A DNA stretch of 64,000 bases from Betaproteobacteria bacterium (GTDB lineage Bacteria; Pseudomonadota; Gammaproteobacteria; Burkholderiales; SG8-39). Positions within the stretch are counted from its first letter, which is position 1, and each line of letters begins with the position of its first letter. Below, one piece after another: positions 1-8,376 of the stretch. The translations under genes were made by a program, and so were the position numbers. The stretch is from assembly GCA_009693235.1 (NCBI GenBank), contig SHXR01000003.1, positions 1-64,000 on the forward strand, read 5' to 3'. Below the pieces are notes generated by a model. The model was given only the letters and a program-made list of their open reading frames with translations. It was not told the DNA's origin and ran no database searches.

Positions 1-1
1 C

Positions 2-157
2 CTCTCCGGATTCGATAAGCGCTACAAGAACGATCTGGTGGGCGCCTCGGCCTTTCCGCCGGCGATGTTGTTGAAGGTCGTGCTGTTCGCCTACGCGCAA
101 GGCATCGTCAGCAGCCGCGGCATTGAGGCCGCTTGCCGCGAGCACGTTAACGTTTGA
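2..157 (+). pseudogene. IS1182/DUF772-type transposase, N-terminal fragment
   Basis: The frame open from base 2 reads about 50 residues, beginning LSGFDKRYKNDLVGASAF and ending in a CREHV motif before a stop. This resembles the N-terminal DUF772 region of IS1182-family transposases, which normally run to about 450-500 residues. The start codon lies before the window. Homology stops at the attC site that begins at base 145, and the stop codon lies inside that site, so the transposase is cut by an integron cassette boundary. No rest of the element is visible. The family is recognised by motif only. Confidence 0.6.
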
Positions 158-216
158 GCTAACCCGCGCGCGGAGGGCGCAGCCCGGAGCGCGTCGGGTT
201 GAGCGAAGGGTTGGGC
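145..216 (-). other. attC recombination site of an integron cassette
   Basis: Read on the minus strand, the site begins GCCCAAC (216-210, matching the R'' consensus RYYYAAC). It contains an imperfect inverted repeat with arms GCTCAACCCGACGCGC and GCGCGCGGGTTAGCTC, and ends near AAACGTTAACG (155-145). The expected crossover is between 151 and 150. The last core is GTTAACG rather than a perfect GTTRRRY. The 72-bp length and the orientation, facing away from the integrase gene, fit a cassette-associated attC. Confidence 0.7.
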
Positions 217-244
217 AGCACGTGTTCTTGCTCGGGGGGGTGCG

Positions 245-640
245 CTACGCCACGAGTATGCAACGACGCCGTCGCGTTTGTGCGGCGCAGCCCAGAACCG
301 CGGGTAGCGCGGTGCCAAAGAGACTGAGGGAGAGCGAGCCCGTGCGCTGAGACAACCTGACAAGGGGAAGGCACCGCCTCCCGCTCAAAATGCCCGCGAC
401 CTGAAACCGTGGCGAACCTGTGTTGCTGCGCGCGGCAGCTTGCTCCAACGGTGGCAGGACGCAGCTGTGCATGCGCTCCCGGCAACGAAGACCGAAATCT
501 GCGGCAACGCAGCGCAGACGCAGGAGACGCCGCAGACGGTGGTGGTGGAAGGAGGAAGACCGTGCGCTGGCCGCCGAAGGACGAACAGCCCACGCCGGCG
601 GTGCCAGGAGTCTTTGCAGGAGCGAGACGACAGGATGCAC
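245..640 (-). CDS. hypothetical cassette protein (uncertain)
   Basis: An open frame of about 131 residues from a GTG start lies inside the putative gene cassette, between the attI-like crossover (about 724) and attC, in the orientation expected for cassette genes. I recognise no family. The composition is rich in Arg, Ser, Leu and Ala, and several other frames are also open here because the DNA is GC-rich, so coding is not established. No clear ribosome binding site is visible. Position in the cassette is the only real support; the cassette may carry no gene. Confidence 0.25.
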   Translation of the reverse strand: MHPVVSLLQRLLAPPAWAVRPSAASARSSSFHHHRLRRLLRLRCVAADFGLRCRERMHSCVLPPLEQAAARSNTGSPRFQVAGILSGRRCLPLVRLSQRTGSLSLSLFGTALPAVLGCAAQTRRRRCILVA

Positions 641-716
641 GCTGAATGTTCCGTTGCTTGCAGCGGCTACGGTGCGGGTGCGCCGAGTAGCGCAAGTGTA
701 CGACCTTCAAAGCGTG

Positions 717-790
717 CTGCCCAACGTGAATTCGACTTCCGAAACATGGTCTCATAAGAGATAACCCGTGCGGCGCTGTCAAGAGATCTT
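717..790 (-). other. probable attI region
   Basis: Minus-strand GTTGGGC at 725-719 fits the GTTRRRY crossover consensus. It lies upstream of the integrase gene, on its promoter side, where attI is expected, and the sequence from here to attC would be the first cassette. The precise limits of attI, including any integrase-binding repeats, cannot be read by eye. Confidence 0.4.
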
Positions 791-797
791 TGATTTC

Positions 798-830
798 TTG
801 ATTATTTCGGGGAGCTGTGGTTTTATATAG
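798..830 (+). promoter_or_regulatory. intI promoter with LexA-like box
   Basis: Upstream of the integrase are a TTGATT element (798-803) and a TATATA element (824-829), spaced about 20 bp apart, which is long for a sigma-70 promoter. Overlapping the second element is CTGTggttttatATAG (815-830). This differs at one position from the LexA core CTGT-N8-ACAG. SOS control of integron integrases is established in other bacteria; here it is an inference from this one site. Confidence 0.45.
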
Positions 831-890
831 ATGTTGGCACGCGGCCTCATTTGTCGAATCATCATGAGATAGGCCGCAAGGAGGAAAAAT

Positions 891-1910
891 ACGCCTTCCA
901 AACAAAATACCTATCCACCGACCGCCCCTCCGCCGAGACTCCTGGATAGGCTGCATGAGGCCATTCGGCAACGGCACTACAGCCGCCGGACCGAAGAAGC
1001 ATACGCCCACTGGATAAAGCGATTTATCTTTTTTCACGGTAAGCGCCACCCGTCCGATCTGGGCGAAGTTGAGGTCACGGCTTTCTTGAATCATCTTGCG
1101 GTGCAGCGCAACGTGGCGGCGGCCACTCAGAATCAGGCTCTGTCGGCGTTGCTGTTTCTCTACAAGGATGTATTGGGCAAGGAGTTGCAGTGGCTTGACG
1201 GTTTGACGAGGGCAAGGCGCCCGGAGCGCTTGCCTGTCGTGCTCTCCCGGGAGGAGGTCGCGCGTTTGTTTGCCGCCATGGAAGGCGTTACGTGGTTGAT
1301 GGCAAACCTTCTGTACGGGACGGGCATGCGCCTCATGGAGTGTCTGCGGTTACGTGTAAAGGATATCGACTTCGCTCATTTGCAAATCCTGATTCGGGAC
1401 GGCAAAGGTGAGAAAGACCGGGTCACGATGCTCCCTGCCAAGCTGGTTGATCCGCTCAAGGCTCAACTACAGAGGGCCCGCCAGCTCCACGAGCTCGATC
1501 TGCGCGACGGCTTTGGCGAAGTGCATCTTCCCTACGCGCTTTCACGGGAATATCCGCGGGCTGGGTACGATAGGATTTGGCAGTACGCGTTCCCTTCCAA
1601 GAATCGCTCGGCCGATCCGGAAGATGACGTAATCCGCAGGCATCATCTCGATGAGTCGGTGTTGCAGCGGGCGGTGACGAAAGTCGCGCGTGTCGCGAGG
1701 ATCGAAAAGAGGGTCCACTGTCACGTGCTCCGCCACTCCTTCGCGACACATTTACTCCAAGCCGGGTATGACATCCGCACGCTGCAGGAGCTATTGGGTC
1801 ACAACGATGTAAGCACGACGATGATCTACACGCATGTCCTCAATCGCGGTGGGCGTGGCGTGGTGAGTCCGTTCGATCGGGTTGAGCAGCCTTTCGCACG
1901 TTACGGATGA
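891..1910 (+). CDS. intI: integron integrase IntI (tyrosine recombinase), start codon apparently lost
   Basis: Site-specific tyrosine recombinase that inserts and excises gene cassettes at attI and attC. The N-terminal core-binding part reads through [17 protein letters not shown] (975-1025). The catalytic domain shows [18 protein letters not shown] (first Arg box), the IntI-specific insert around [18 protein letters not shown], the [15 protein letters not shown] box, the LLGH motif and the terminal Tyr in [10 protein letters not shown]. Total about 339 residues, the usual IntI length. The reading frame continues upstream of the TTG at 1086 as far as a stop at 870, but no ATG, GTG or TTG occurs there. 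A GAGG ribosome site at 881 is followed by AAAAAT then ACGCCT, as if ATG-ACG had lost its G at about 890. Expression would need a one-base correction or a non-standard start. Confidence 0.88.
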   Translation, partial: TPSKQNTYPPTAPPPRLLDRLHEAIRQRHYSRRTEEAYAHWIKRFIFFHGKRHPSDLGEVEVTAFLNHLAVQRNVAAATQNQALSALLFLYKDVLGKELQWLDGLTRARRPERLPVVLSREEVARLFAAMEGVTWLMANLLYGTGMRLMECLRLRVKDIDFAHLQILIRDGKGEKDRVTMLPAKLVDPLKAQLQRARQLHELDLRDGFGEVHLPYALSREYPRAGYDRIWQYAFPSKNRSADPEDDVIRRHHLDESVLQRAVTKVARVARIEKRVHCHVLRHSFATHLLQAGYDIRTLQELLGHNDVSTTMIYTHVLNRGGRGVVSPFDRVEQPFARYG

Positions 1911-2019
1911 TATGCGTGCCCAGTCTTTGCTGGGCAGTCGCAGTCTGGTAGATCGGTTGCAAGCTGGCGGCGATCGGCTTGCGAAGTCGACGCTTGGTCG
2001 CGCATCAACAATCCCTCAC

Positions 2020-2901
2020 TCACTCCGGTCCGACAAATCCGATGTACGCGCCACCGGCCACCGCAGGGCTCGCCAGCATTGCGTGTTCGCCGGTGTTGCG
2101 AATGCCGCGTGCGAGCGGGGCCATGCCTTGCTCCTGCATCCAGCGCGCGCCGGCGCCCATGCTGGTGGTGTGATACAGCGCTTGAAACGGGCCCGGACCA
2201 CGGCGTGCCAGGGCATCGGCGGCGGGCCCTGGTGCGGAGGGCTGGGCAATGCCTAACCCGTTCGGGCCCAACTGAAACACCGCCATGTTCGACATGATCA
2301 CCGTGCCGCGTTGCAATGGTGGCTGCGGCATGCCGAATACGTTTGCGTAGGTCGCTGCGCTTGCTTCGGCGTTTTCGACCACGATGTAGGCGCGTTCGAG
2401 CGTGAACACTTTGTTTGGATGGTTTGCGCTTCCTGGTACCTGGGCGCGACGTGTTTCAATCGGCGTCAGATGCTCGATGAAAAAAATCGGTAGCGGATTC
2501 TTCGCTCCGAGGGTTGCGGCTTTCCAGCGCAGTTCGAGTCCCGATGGCGTTCGCCGGCCGCCTTCGATCGCATCGCTGACATCGACACCGCGGCTGCGCA
2601 TGCCGGCGACGTCCGCAATCAAGTTATCGCTTTGCACGACCACATAACGAATGCCTCCGCCTGCGGCGATGAATTCCGGCAAGTTGGTCCAGGCATTCCC
2701 CGATCCGGCGCCATATTCGGATCGGTCGCGAATCGCCAGCAACTCAATGTAATCGTCCTGATTGAAGGCGATCGCATTGTGGGTGCCCTTGCCCGGATGA
2801 TCGCCACCCGGATGCATATTGAAGCCAAGCTGCCGAAATTGCTCAATGCCCTTGGGCAGATCGGGCACACAGATCATGACGTGGTCGATGCGAGTCAGCA
2901 A
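2020..2901 (-). CDS. VOC family protein (glyoxalase-like)
   Basis: A protein of about 293 residues with two vicinal-oxygen-chelate modules. The first opens TRIDHVMICVPDLPKGIEQF and carries a metal-ligand-type His. The second starts near the segment AYIVVENAEASAATYANVFG. It resembles the Glyoxalase_3 group, so it is probably a metal-dependent dioxygenase, lyase or isomerase of unknown substrate. I chose the TTG at 2901, preceded by GGAG six bases upstream, because a longer frame would overlap the upstream Bug gene. Last gene of a VOC/Bug/SDR operon on the minus strand. Confidence 0.82.
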   Translation of the reverse strand: MLTRIDHVMICVPDLPKGIEQFRQLGFNMHPGGDHPGKGTHNAIAFNQDDYIELLAIRDRSEYGAGSGNAWTNLPEFIAAGGGIRYVVVQSDNLIADVAGMRSRGVDVSDAIEGGRRTPSGLELRWKAATLGAKNPLPIFFIEHLTPIETRRAQVPGSANHPNKVFTLERAYIVVENAEASAATYANVFGMPQPPLQRGTVIMSNMAVFQLGPNGLGIAQPSAPGPAADALARRGPGPFQALYHTTSMGAGARWMQEQGMAPLARGIRNTGEHAMLASPAVAGGAYIGFVGPE

Positions 2902-2935
2902 CGCGGCTCCCGTGGGTTTATGAGATAGGTTCTGG

Positions 2936-3901
2936 TTATTCGGCGCGAATGCCCGCGTCCTTGGCAATCCTGGTGAACTTCGCGATATCGTTTCGCACCG
3001 TGGCGGCGAACTCTTCCGGGGTGTTGCCGATCGGTTCGATGCCGGCGCGCTCGAACTGATCGCGGATCTCGGGTGACGAGAGCGCCTTCACCGCCTCGGC
3101 GTGCAGCTTCACGACAATATCGCGCGGCGTGTTGGCCGGTGCGAACAAGCCAAACCATGCGCTGGCACTTACGTCGGGAAAGCCTGCTTCGGCAAACGTT
3201 GGGATATCCGGCGCAATCGGCGCGCGCCGCGCGGCGCCAATCGCCAGCGCATACAATCGCTTGGCCTGCACCTGGGGCAGCGTTGCTTGCAGGGCATCGA
3301 AGCTCAGCATTACTTCGCCTGATAACAGTGCGACGGCCGCGGGGGCGCTGCCTTTGTAGGGCACATGCACCATCTTAATGCCGACGCTCGCATTGAATGC
3401 TTCGGTCACGAAATGCGTGAAGCTGCCGATGCCAAAGCTTGCGTAGTTGAGCTGGCCGGGACGTGCCTTCGCTAGTGCGACCAGCTCCTGCACGCTCCGC
3501 GCAGCGAGTGACGGATGCGCGAAGAGCGCGAAGGGGGCAGCGGCTAGCATGGAAATTGGCGCGAAGTCCTTCACTGCATCGAAGGCGAGCTTGGCATGCA
3601 GCGCCGATGGGGTGGCCACATGGCCGATCGCGCCGAACAATAGGGTGTAACCGTCCGGTGTCGCACGGGCGACGAATTCGACACCGATGATGCCCGCTGC
3701 ACCGGGCCGATTGTCGATGACAATCGCCTGCTTCATGCTTTCGCTCATCTTCTGAGAGATGGGTCGGGCGATGAAATCCGGATTGCCGCCCGGTGCTGTC
3801 GGAATGATGATGCGAAGCGGTTTCGTTGGATAGCCTTGCGCGCCGACGCCAGCCGCAAGGGCCAACGACAGCGCAATGATCGAGAGGTTCGCGAAACGCA
3901 T
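2936..3901 (-). CDS. Bug family (TctC) periplasmic substrate-binding protein
   Basis: 321 residues. Signal peptide to about residue 22 (MRFANLSIIALSLALAAG, cleaved after GAQ), then YPTKPLRIIIPTAPGG, the segment IDNRPGAAGIIG, ATPDGYTLLFG and the binding-loop motif HVPYKGSAPA. These are hallmarks of the tripartite tricarboxylate transporter receptor family, which bind small carboxylates in the periplasm. No TctA or TctB gene is nearby. It lies between an SDR and a VOC protein in one minus-strand operon, which suggests it captures the substrate those enzymes process; the ligand is unknown. Confidence 0.93.
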   Translation of the reverse strand: MRFANLSIIALSLALAAGVGAQGYPTKPLRIIIPTAPGGNPDFIARPISQKMSESMKQAIVIDNRPGAAGIIGVEFVARATPDGYTLLFGAIGHVATPSALHAKLAFDAVKDFAPISMLAAAPFALFAHPSLAARSVQELVALAKARPGQLNYASFGIGSFTHFVTEAFNASVGIKMVHVPYKGSAPAAVALLSGEVMLSFDALQATLPQVQAKRLYALAIGAARRAPIAPDIPTFAEAGFPDVSASAWFGLFAPANTPRDIVVKLHAEAVKALSSPEIRDQFERAGIEPIGNTPEEFAATVRNDIAKFTRIAKDAGIRAE

Positions 3902-3923
3902 CGGGATGGTTGAGGTTGGTCCG

Positions 3924-4778
3924 CTAAATCATCGCCAACCCGCCACTGACCCCCAAATGCTGGCCGGTGACGTAAGAGGCTTCCGGTGAGCCGAAGAATG
4001 CAACGGCCGCCGCGACTTCGGTTGGATGCGCAAGACGTCCCAGTGCGATGGCGCGGCTGGCACCGAGGGCGTTGAGATCATCCAGCACTGCCTTGGGTGT
4101 CCACGATGGATCGCGCCCCAGTCCCACATTGCGATTGGGTTCCGGATCGCCATCGGCTTCGCTTTCGAGGGCGCCGGGCGATACGCAGTTCACCGTGATG
4201 CCTTGCTGCGCGACTTCGCCTGCGAGTGTCGCGGTGAGCCCGACCATCGAGCCTTTGCCGACGCCCGCCAAGAGCGTGTGATAGGGCACGCCGACACGCC
4301 AGGCTTCGCCGCCGATGTTGACGATGCGCCCGTAGTTTTGTTTGATCATCGGCGGCAACACGGCGCGGCAGGCGCGCAAGGTGTTCCAGACGTTCCAGTC
4401 GACCGCTTTCTGCATCAGCTCTTCGGTGAATTCCATGAGGCGCATGCGAATCAGCGCGGCGGCGTTGTTGACCAGCGTGTCGACGCGGCCGAATTCATCG
4501 AGCGCGCGTTTCACCACCGCATCGGCCACGCCCAGTTCACTCAGATCACCGCCCACGCCGATCATACGGGCGCCGGTTTCCTTGGCGAGGATTTCGGCGG
4601 TGCGTTGCACGCGCGCTTCTTGCACATCGGCTAATAGGACGCTTGCGCCTTCTTCGGCGACACGGCGCGCGATCACACGCCCCAATCCTTGGGCGGCGCC
4701 GGTAACGATGACGACGCGTCCGTCATAGCGTTGGCAGTGCGTCTTCAGCTCGAACGCTGCCGTCTTGAGTGATGCCAT
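3924..4778 (-). CDS. SDR family oxidoreductase, non-canonical active site
   Basis: 284 residues with the SDR Rossmann fold: TGAAQGLGRVIA nucleotide loop (about 26-37), LVNNAA, and the C-terminal ITVNCVSPGALES. The catalytic part is unusual. The usual Ser is Gly (VNIGGEAW), and in the YxxxK motif the Tyr position is Ala (AGVGKGSMVGL), though the Lys is kept. It may therefore not be a classical dehydrogenase. An excellent AGGAGG-type site precedes the ATG. First gene of the minus-strand operon, divergent from the hydrolase at 4922 across a 143-bp intergenic region likely to hold both promoters. Confidence 0.88.
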   Translation of the reverse strand: MASLKTAAFELKTHCQRYDGRVVIVTGAAQGLGRVIARRVAEEGASVLLADVQEARVQRTAEILAKETGARMIGVGGDLSELGVADAVVKRALDEFGRVDTLVNNAAALIRMRLMEFTEELMQKAVDWNVWNTLRACRAVLPPMIKQNYGRIVNIGGEAWRVGVPYHTLLAGVGKGSMVGLTATLAGEVAQQGITVNCVSPGALESEADGDPEPNRNVGLGRDPSWTPKAVLDDLNALGASRAIALGRLAHPTEVAAAVAFFGSPEASYVTGQHLGVSGGLAMI

Positions 4779-4921
4779 GGCTCCTCCTTAGGTACGAAAC
4801 CGATGCGGCCCGGTGGCGCGGTCACAATGCCTTCTATTATTGCGTGATTCGACCGCGGTTGAATAATTTTCCGCTGCGACGTTAGCATGGCGGTCCGCCC
4901 AACACTTTTGAGGTTGCAACG

Positions 4922-5998
4922 ATGGCCGCCGATGCAAAGAACGACGCTTTCACCGATGAAGTCTTCAACTACTGGATTCCGCGGCTGGTGGCCGATGGGG
5001 TCGATGCCAACGACATCGTCGGGGTGCGCGCCAAGGTGAACGATTGGGCCGGCTGGCCGGAGGCCTGGGCGAAGGCGGGTGATGCGCACAAAGCGCTCGC
5101 GATGGAGCGTCTGGCAGCCGGCCACCGAATTACCGCAGCCGACGCCCTGGTGCGATCGAGTCTTTGCTATCACGTGGGGCAAGTGGTGGCGTTTCACGCG
5201 CCCGGCCGTAAAGCAGAGCTGCAGGCGATGAAGGTGGCGGCGTTTCGCGAGGCCGCTCCGCTCCTTACGCCGCCGGCGGAGCGGATCGAAATTCCGTTTC
5301 GTGGCAAGAAGCTGCCCGGCTATCTGCGCTTGCCGATCGGTGCGCGGGGGCCGGTGCCTTGCGCGCTGTTGGTCCCAGGCCTGGATTCGACCAAGGAAGA
5401 TTTCATTACTGTGTCTGAGATGTGTGTGCGGCGCGGCATGGCGTCTTTCACCTATGACGGACCGGGGCAGGGCGAGTTTCGCGCCACCATGGCGCTGGCG
5501 GCGGGGTTTGAAGATTCGATCCTCGCCGCGTTTGCGATGTTGACCAAACGCACGGAAATCGATGCACGGCGCATCGGGCTCTTGGGTCGAAGCCTGGGCG
5601 GGTTCTATGTGATTCGGGCGGCGGCGGCCGAACCGGAGATTGCGGCGGTCGTCGCCTTTGGCGGCACGTTCGACCTTAGCGATTGGCCGAACATGCCTGC
5701 CTCGATCAGGAACGGCTTTGTCTTCGCCACCGATTCAAAGACCGAAGACGAAGCAAAAGCCAAGATGGGCGCGGCCACACTTGGCGATTGCATCGATCGT
5801 GTCCGCTCGCCGGTGCTGGTGGTGCACGGCCGGCGCGACGCCATCTTCAAGTGGACGCAGGCCACGCGGGTGGCCGAAGCGTTAGACCAACACGCAACGC
5901 TGCTGATGGACGATGACGGCGTGCACTGCTGCCATAACCACGCTTTTCAATATCGCACGGCGATGGCCGATTGGCTCGCCACAACATTGCGAGCCTGA
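4922..5998 (+). CDS. alpha/beta hydrolase (DHPON-hydrolase/FrsA-like)
   Basis: 358 residues. A helical N-terminal region of about 120 residues precedes an alpha/beta-hydrolase domain. The nucleophile elbow is LGRSLGG (Ser about 224), the acid is in VVHGRRDAIF (Asp about 306) and the His is in DDDGVHCCHN (about 335). This layout matches hydrolases related to 2,6-dihydroxypseudooxynicotine hydrolase, which cleave C-C bonds or esters. There is no signal peptide, so it is cytoplasmic. It is divergent from the SDR/Bug/VOC operon and may belong to the same catabolic unit. The substrate is unknown. Confidence 0.85.
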   Translation: MAADAKNDAFTDEVFNYWIPRLVADGVDANDIVGVRAKVNDWAGWPEAWAKAGDAHKALAMERLAAGHRITAADALVRSSLCYHVGQVVAFHAPGRKAELQAMKVAAFREAAPLLTPPAERIEIPFRGKKLPGYLRLPIGARGPVPCALLVPGLDSTKEDFITVSEMCVRRGMASFTYDGPGQGEFRATMALAAGFEDSILAAFAMLTKRTEIDARRIGLLGRSLGGFYVIRAAAAEPEIAAVVAFGGTFDLSDWPNMPASIRNGFVFATDSKTEDEAKAKMGAATLGDCIDRVRSPVLVVHGRRDAIFKWTQATRVAEALDQHATLLMDDDGVHCCHNHAFQYRTAMADWLATTLRA

Positions 5999-6014
5999 GC
6001 GCTTCCCTAGCACG

Positions 6015-6248
6015 CTAGCCCCGCGTGTGGACGATTTTCTTGGTGTCGCCGTCGCAGCTGCCGACCACGGAGCCGCCGCCGACCTTGTCGTTGTCGACGA
6101 TTTCAAGGGCGAACTTTGGCACTTTATTGGCTTCGATCTTGGCGGTAATTTCCGCTTTGAGTTCCTCACATGATTTGCGGGCGTGACTGTCGGCCAGTGC
6201 AACATTGCATGCGATCAACAGGGCGGAGACGAGAACGAGCTTCTTCAT
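6015..6248 (-). CDS. DUF1161 family small secreted protein
   Basis: 77 residues with a signal peptide (MKKLVLVSALLIACNVALAD). The mature part contains KSCEELKAEITAKIEANKVP and ends with GSCDGDTKKIVHTRG, two Cys that could pair. This pattern is the DUF1161 family, whose function is unknown. The start at 6248 is chosen because it opens the signal peptide; a longer frame upstream has no coding character. Confidence 0.85.
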   Translation of the reverse strand: MKKLVLVSALLIACNVALADSHARKSCEELKAEITAKIEANKVPKFALEIVDNDKVGGGSVVGSCDGDTKKIVHTRG

Positions 6249-6470
6249 TGGAACTCCCAGAGCGGTGAAAAAGGGGGGGCGGCGACAGCGTTTCGGCACG
6301 CGCTGCGCGGCAGGGCATTCTGCGCACGACCGTCTGCTCTGGGTTCCGGAAACGCATCCCGACTGTGCGCTGATACACAGCCCGGATTTGTCATCAACGA
6401 ACGGATTTCGTCTGTGCCCGCCAGCCATCGAATGAGCGAAGCATTCATCAGGGCGATGCTGCAAGCCGGC

Positions 6471-6854
6471 TCAGCCGATTTTTTCCCAGAAGAGCTCATG
6501 CTGCTGCATCGATCCGCCCCATGAGCGAAGCGGCGGCGAGAGCTTCAGGATGTCTTTCTCGAAGGCGATCGTGCGCACCTGCTCGCCACCGACGCGACTT
6601 GCATCGGATGAGCCATCCACGCGCGTGCGTAGCGTATTGCCTTCCACCACGTAGCGACCGGTGTAGGACATGTAAGCGCCTTCGCCGGGCGCGAGATTGG
6701 GTCGCGAATCATTCAGAACCGCCATCATGCGGCCATCCGGATGGAACATCGCAAGCCCTATCGGCTTGGGTCCGTAAGGGGGCGTGATGGGTTGGCCTTG
6801 CGCATCGAACGCGTTGGTGCGAATGAGACGCCAAGTGCCGGCGAGGTTGGGCAT
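6471..6854 (-). CDS. lipocalin-like domain protein
   Basis: 127 residues from an ATG preceded by CCGGAG. It begins MPNLAGTWRLIRTNAFDAQG and contains AMFHPDGRMMAVLND, YTGRYVVEGNTLRTRVDGSSD and the C-terminal RSWGGSMQQHELFWEKIG. This is the pattern of the Lipocalin_5-type family found with small-molecule catabolic genes. There is no signal peptide. It probably binds or shields a small hydrophobic ligand; the role is not known. Confidence 0.75.
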   Translation of the reverse strand: MPNLAGTWRLIRTNAFDAQGQPITPPYGPKPIGLAMFHPDGRMMAVLNDSRPNLAPGEGAYMSYTGRYVVEGNTLRTRVDGSSDASRVGGEQVRTIAFEKDILKLSPPLRSWGGSMQQHELFWEKIG

Positions 6855-6855
6855 G

Positions 6856-7137
6856 TCAATTCTCCGGTGGAACCCTTTTGAGGCAATGTTGATGAAGCGT
6901 TTTCGCGCTGTCAGCGCGACCCTGCCGTTCCTGAACACGTATCGAACCATGTGCCTTGCGCCAATGCCAGACTTTAGGCTTGTCCTCGAAGGTGTCCGGA
7001 GCATTCAGTTTGCCGCTTGAGGGCGTCAGCGACCAAGCGCCAGAGACCATCTTGCCTGCAGTCCAATTCCACGCCCACCCATTGCCTGCCGCTTTATTGA
7101 TCCAGCGCCCTCCCGCCTCGGGCCCGTTTAGCGGCAA
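6856..7137 (-). CDS. short hypothetical ORF (doubtful)
   Basis: A 93-residue open frame directly upstream of the lipocalin-like gene. The first part (MPLNGPEAGGRWINKAAGNG) and a Trp-rich stretch look protein-like, but I recognise no family, and the last third is low in hydrophobic residues. It may be a degraded gene or chance. The interval 7005-7181 otherwise holds nothing I can identify. Confidence 0.2.
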   Translation of the reverse strand: MPLNGPEAGGRWINKAAGNGWAWNWTAGKMVSGAWSLTPSSGKLNAPDTFEDKPKVWHWRKAHGSIRVQERQGRADSAKTLHQHCLKRVPPEN

Positions 7138-7181
7138 TTGCGCAATCGATCATCGGAGATCAGCCTAGCTGATCTTATCCG

Positions 7182-8032
7182 TCATGCCAGCCCGGATAGT
7201 GTTTTCGGTAAGGACGACGTTTTGTCGAATAGGAATTCATACGGCTTATTTCTTATCATTTTCCCTAAAGAAACCTCCTTTCCAAGAAGCCTTTGGGGTG
7301 TTACGTCACCTCCAATCGGCACCACTCTCATTACGTCAAAATAGACCCCATCGATCATCAATGAAGCGGTTTCAAGCAATTTCGCAACCGCCGATATCAC
7401 CGAATCGCACCAGAGCAATGTAACCTCGCGCCATCGACAATCGGGCTCCGCTTGAGCCAATGCAAACCACATCGGCCAATCTATCCCGAAAGCGTTTCGG
7501 TCGGCCAATAGATAAGCTTCAGGCAAAAAAGCACTTTGATTACGCCAACCGCGTCTTCACGGATGGTCCGCCTGGCCATTATTGCTGACACGCCCGCGTC
7601 GAGAAGAGCTTGATAAATGATATTGCAAGCTTCACGTGCCCCGCCCGGACCGTCGACCAAAAGAGTTAAGCAAGGACGCGAATGATCATCGTCATGATTG
7701 GTTACAAGTCCGATGCACCCAGCAATTGGAACATCTACGCCACACAACTGCCAAAGCACTTCTATCGCTCGGGTCGACCAAGTCCGAGCCTCTGATAATT
7801 CACATTTCAGGGCCGTGTCTTTGCTTGCATTCGTATTATTTGCGAAATGAGCAAAAACTTCGATACCCGTTATGCCGCTAGCGAAATCGGTCCCAGTGGA
7901 AAATTCGGCTCGCGCGACCGACCACAGCATTTGCCAGCCATTAAGCCAGTCGATGGGGCCTTTGCCGAATGCCGCGTCCCAGCAAGCGCGGTTCTTTATA
8001 GGGGCGAAATCGACGCTCTGGCCGTAGACCAA
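7182..8032 (-). pseudogene. hypothetical protein, split by one-base frameshift
   Basis: Two overlapping frames (8032-7481 and 7526-7182) join into one protein of about 283 residues if one base is added to the A6 tract at 7526-7531: the first then continues as KVLFLPEAYLLADRNAFGID. I recognise no domain. The protein is rich in Trp, Cys and acidic residues, with no clear signal or membrane segment. The DNA is visibly less GC-rich than its neighbours and lies next to an IS3 remnant, which suggests acquisition by transfer. Confidence 0.6.
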
Positions 8033-8168
8033 GGCCGTTACGCGACCATCAGCATAGGGTGGGGCAAAGAATCAACCTTCGGCAGCATCCATAAGGTCAC
8101 CTTTTGAAGCCTTGAAAGGGCGGGACTGTCTCAACGTGTGGCCTGTCCCCGGTTTGGAAGACAGCAGG

Positions 8169-8270
8169 TTAAGCTAATCCCGCCTGCCTCTCGAACTCCA
8201 TAGGGCTCTTGTATCCGATCGTCGAGTGCCTGCCCAAACTATAGTCGAACCGGAGGAAATTCAGCGTCGC
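8169..8270 (-). pseudogene. IS3-family transposase (OrfB) C-terminal remnant
   Basis: The last 30 or so residues before the stop read FDYSLGRHSTIGYKSPMEFE, the typical C-terminal end of IS3-family OrfB transposases (RHSTLGYxSPxEFE). Homology fades upstream of about 8270, so only the 3' tip of the element remains. The stretch 8110-8168, with a CTGTCTCAACG and CCTGTCCCCGG sequence, may be the IS terminal repeat. The DDE catalytic region is gone, so the element is inert. Between here and 8376 I see only the upstream region of the next gene. Confidence 0.6.
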
Positions 8271-8376
8271 TCGTCTTGCTTGGTGACGGGGCAGGCTACA
8301 CTGAGCATCGGCGGCCCTCCCCCGCTGGAACGCTGCAACGGCGAGATCTGCGATCGGCACGACACAAGGAGCGGGC

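Noticed and set aside
159-1094. 311-residue minus-strand frame over the integron start
   Set aside because: It runs through attC, the cassette, attI and into the integrase gene in antisense, so it is a GC-rich shadow frame.
4026-4634. 202-residue plus-strand frame
   Set aside because: Antisense of the SDR gene, which carries all family motifs.
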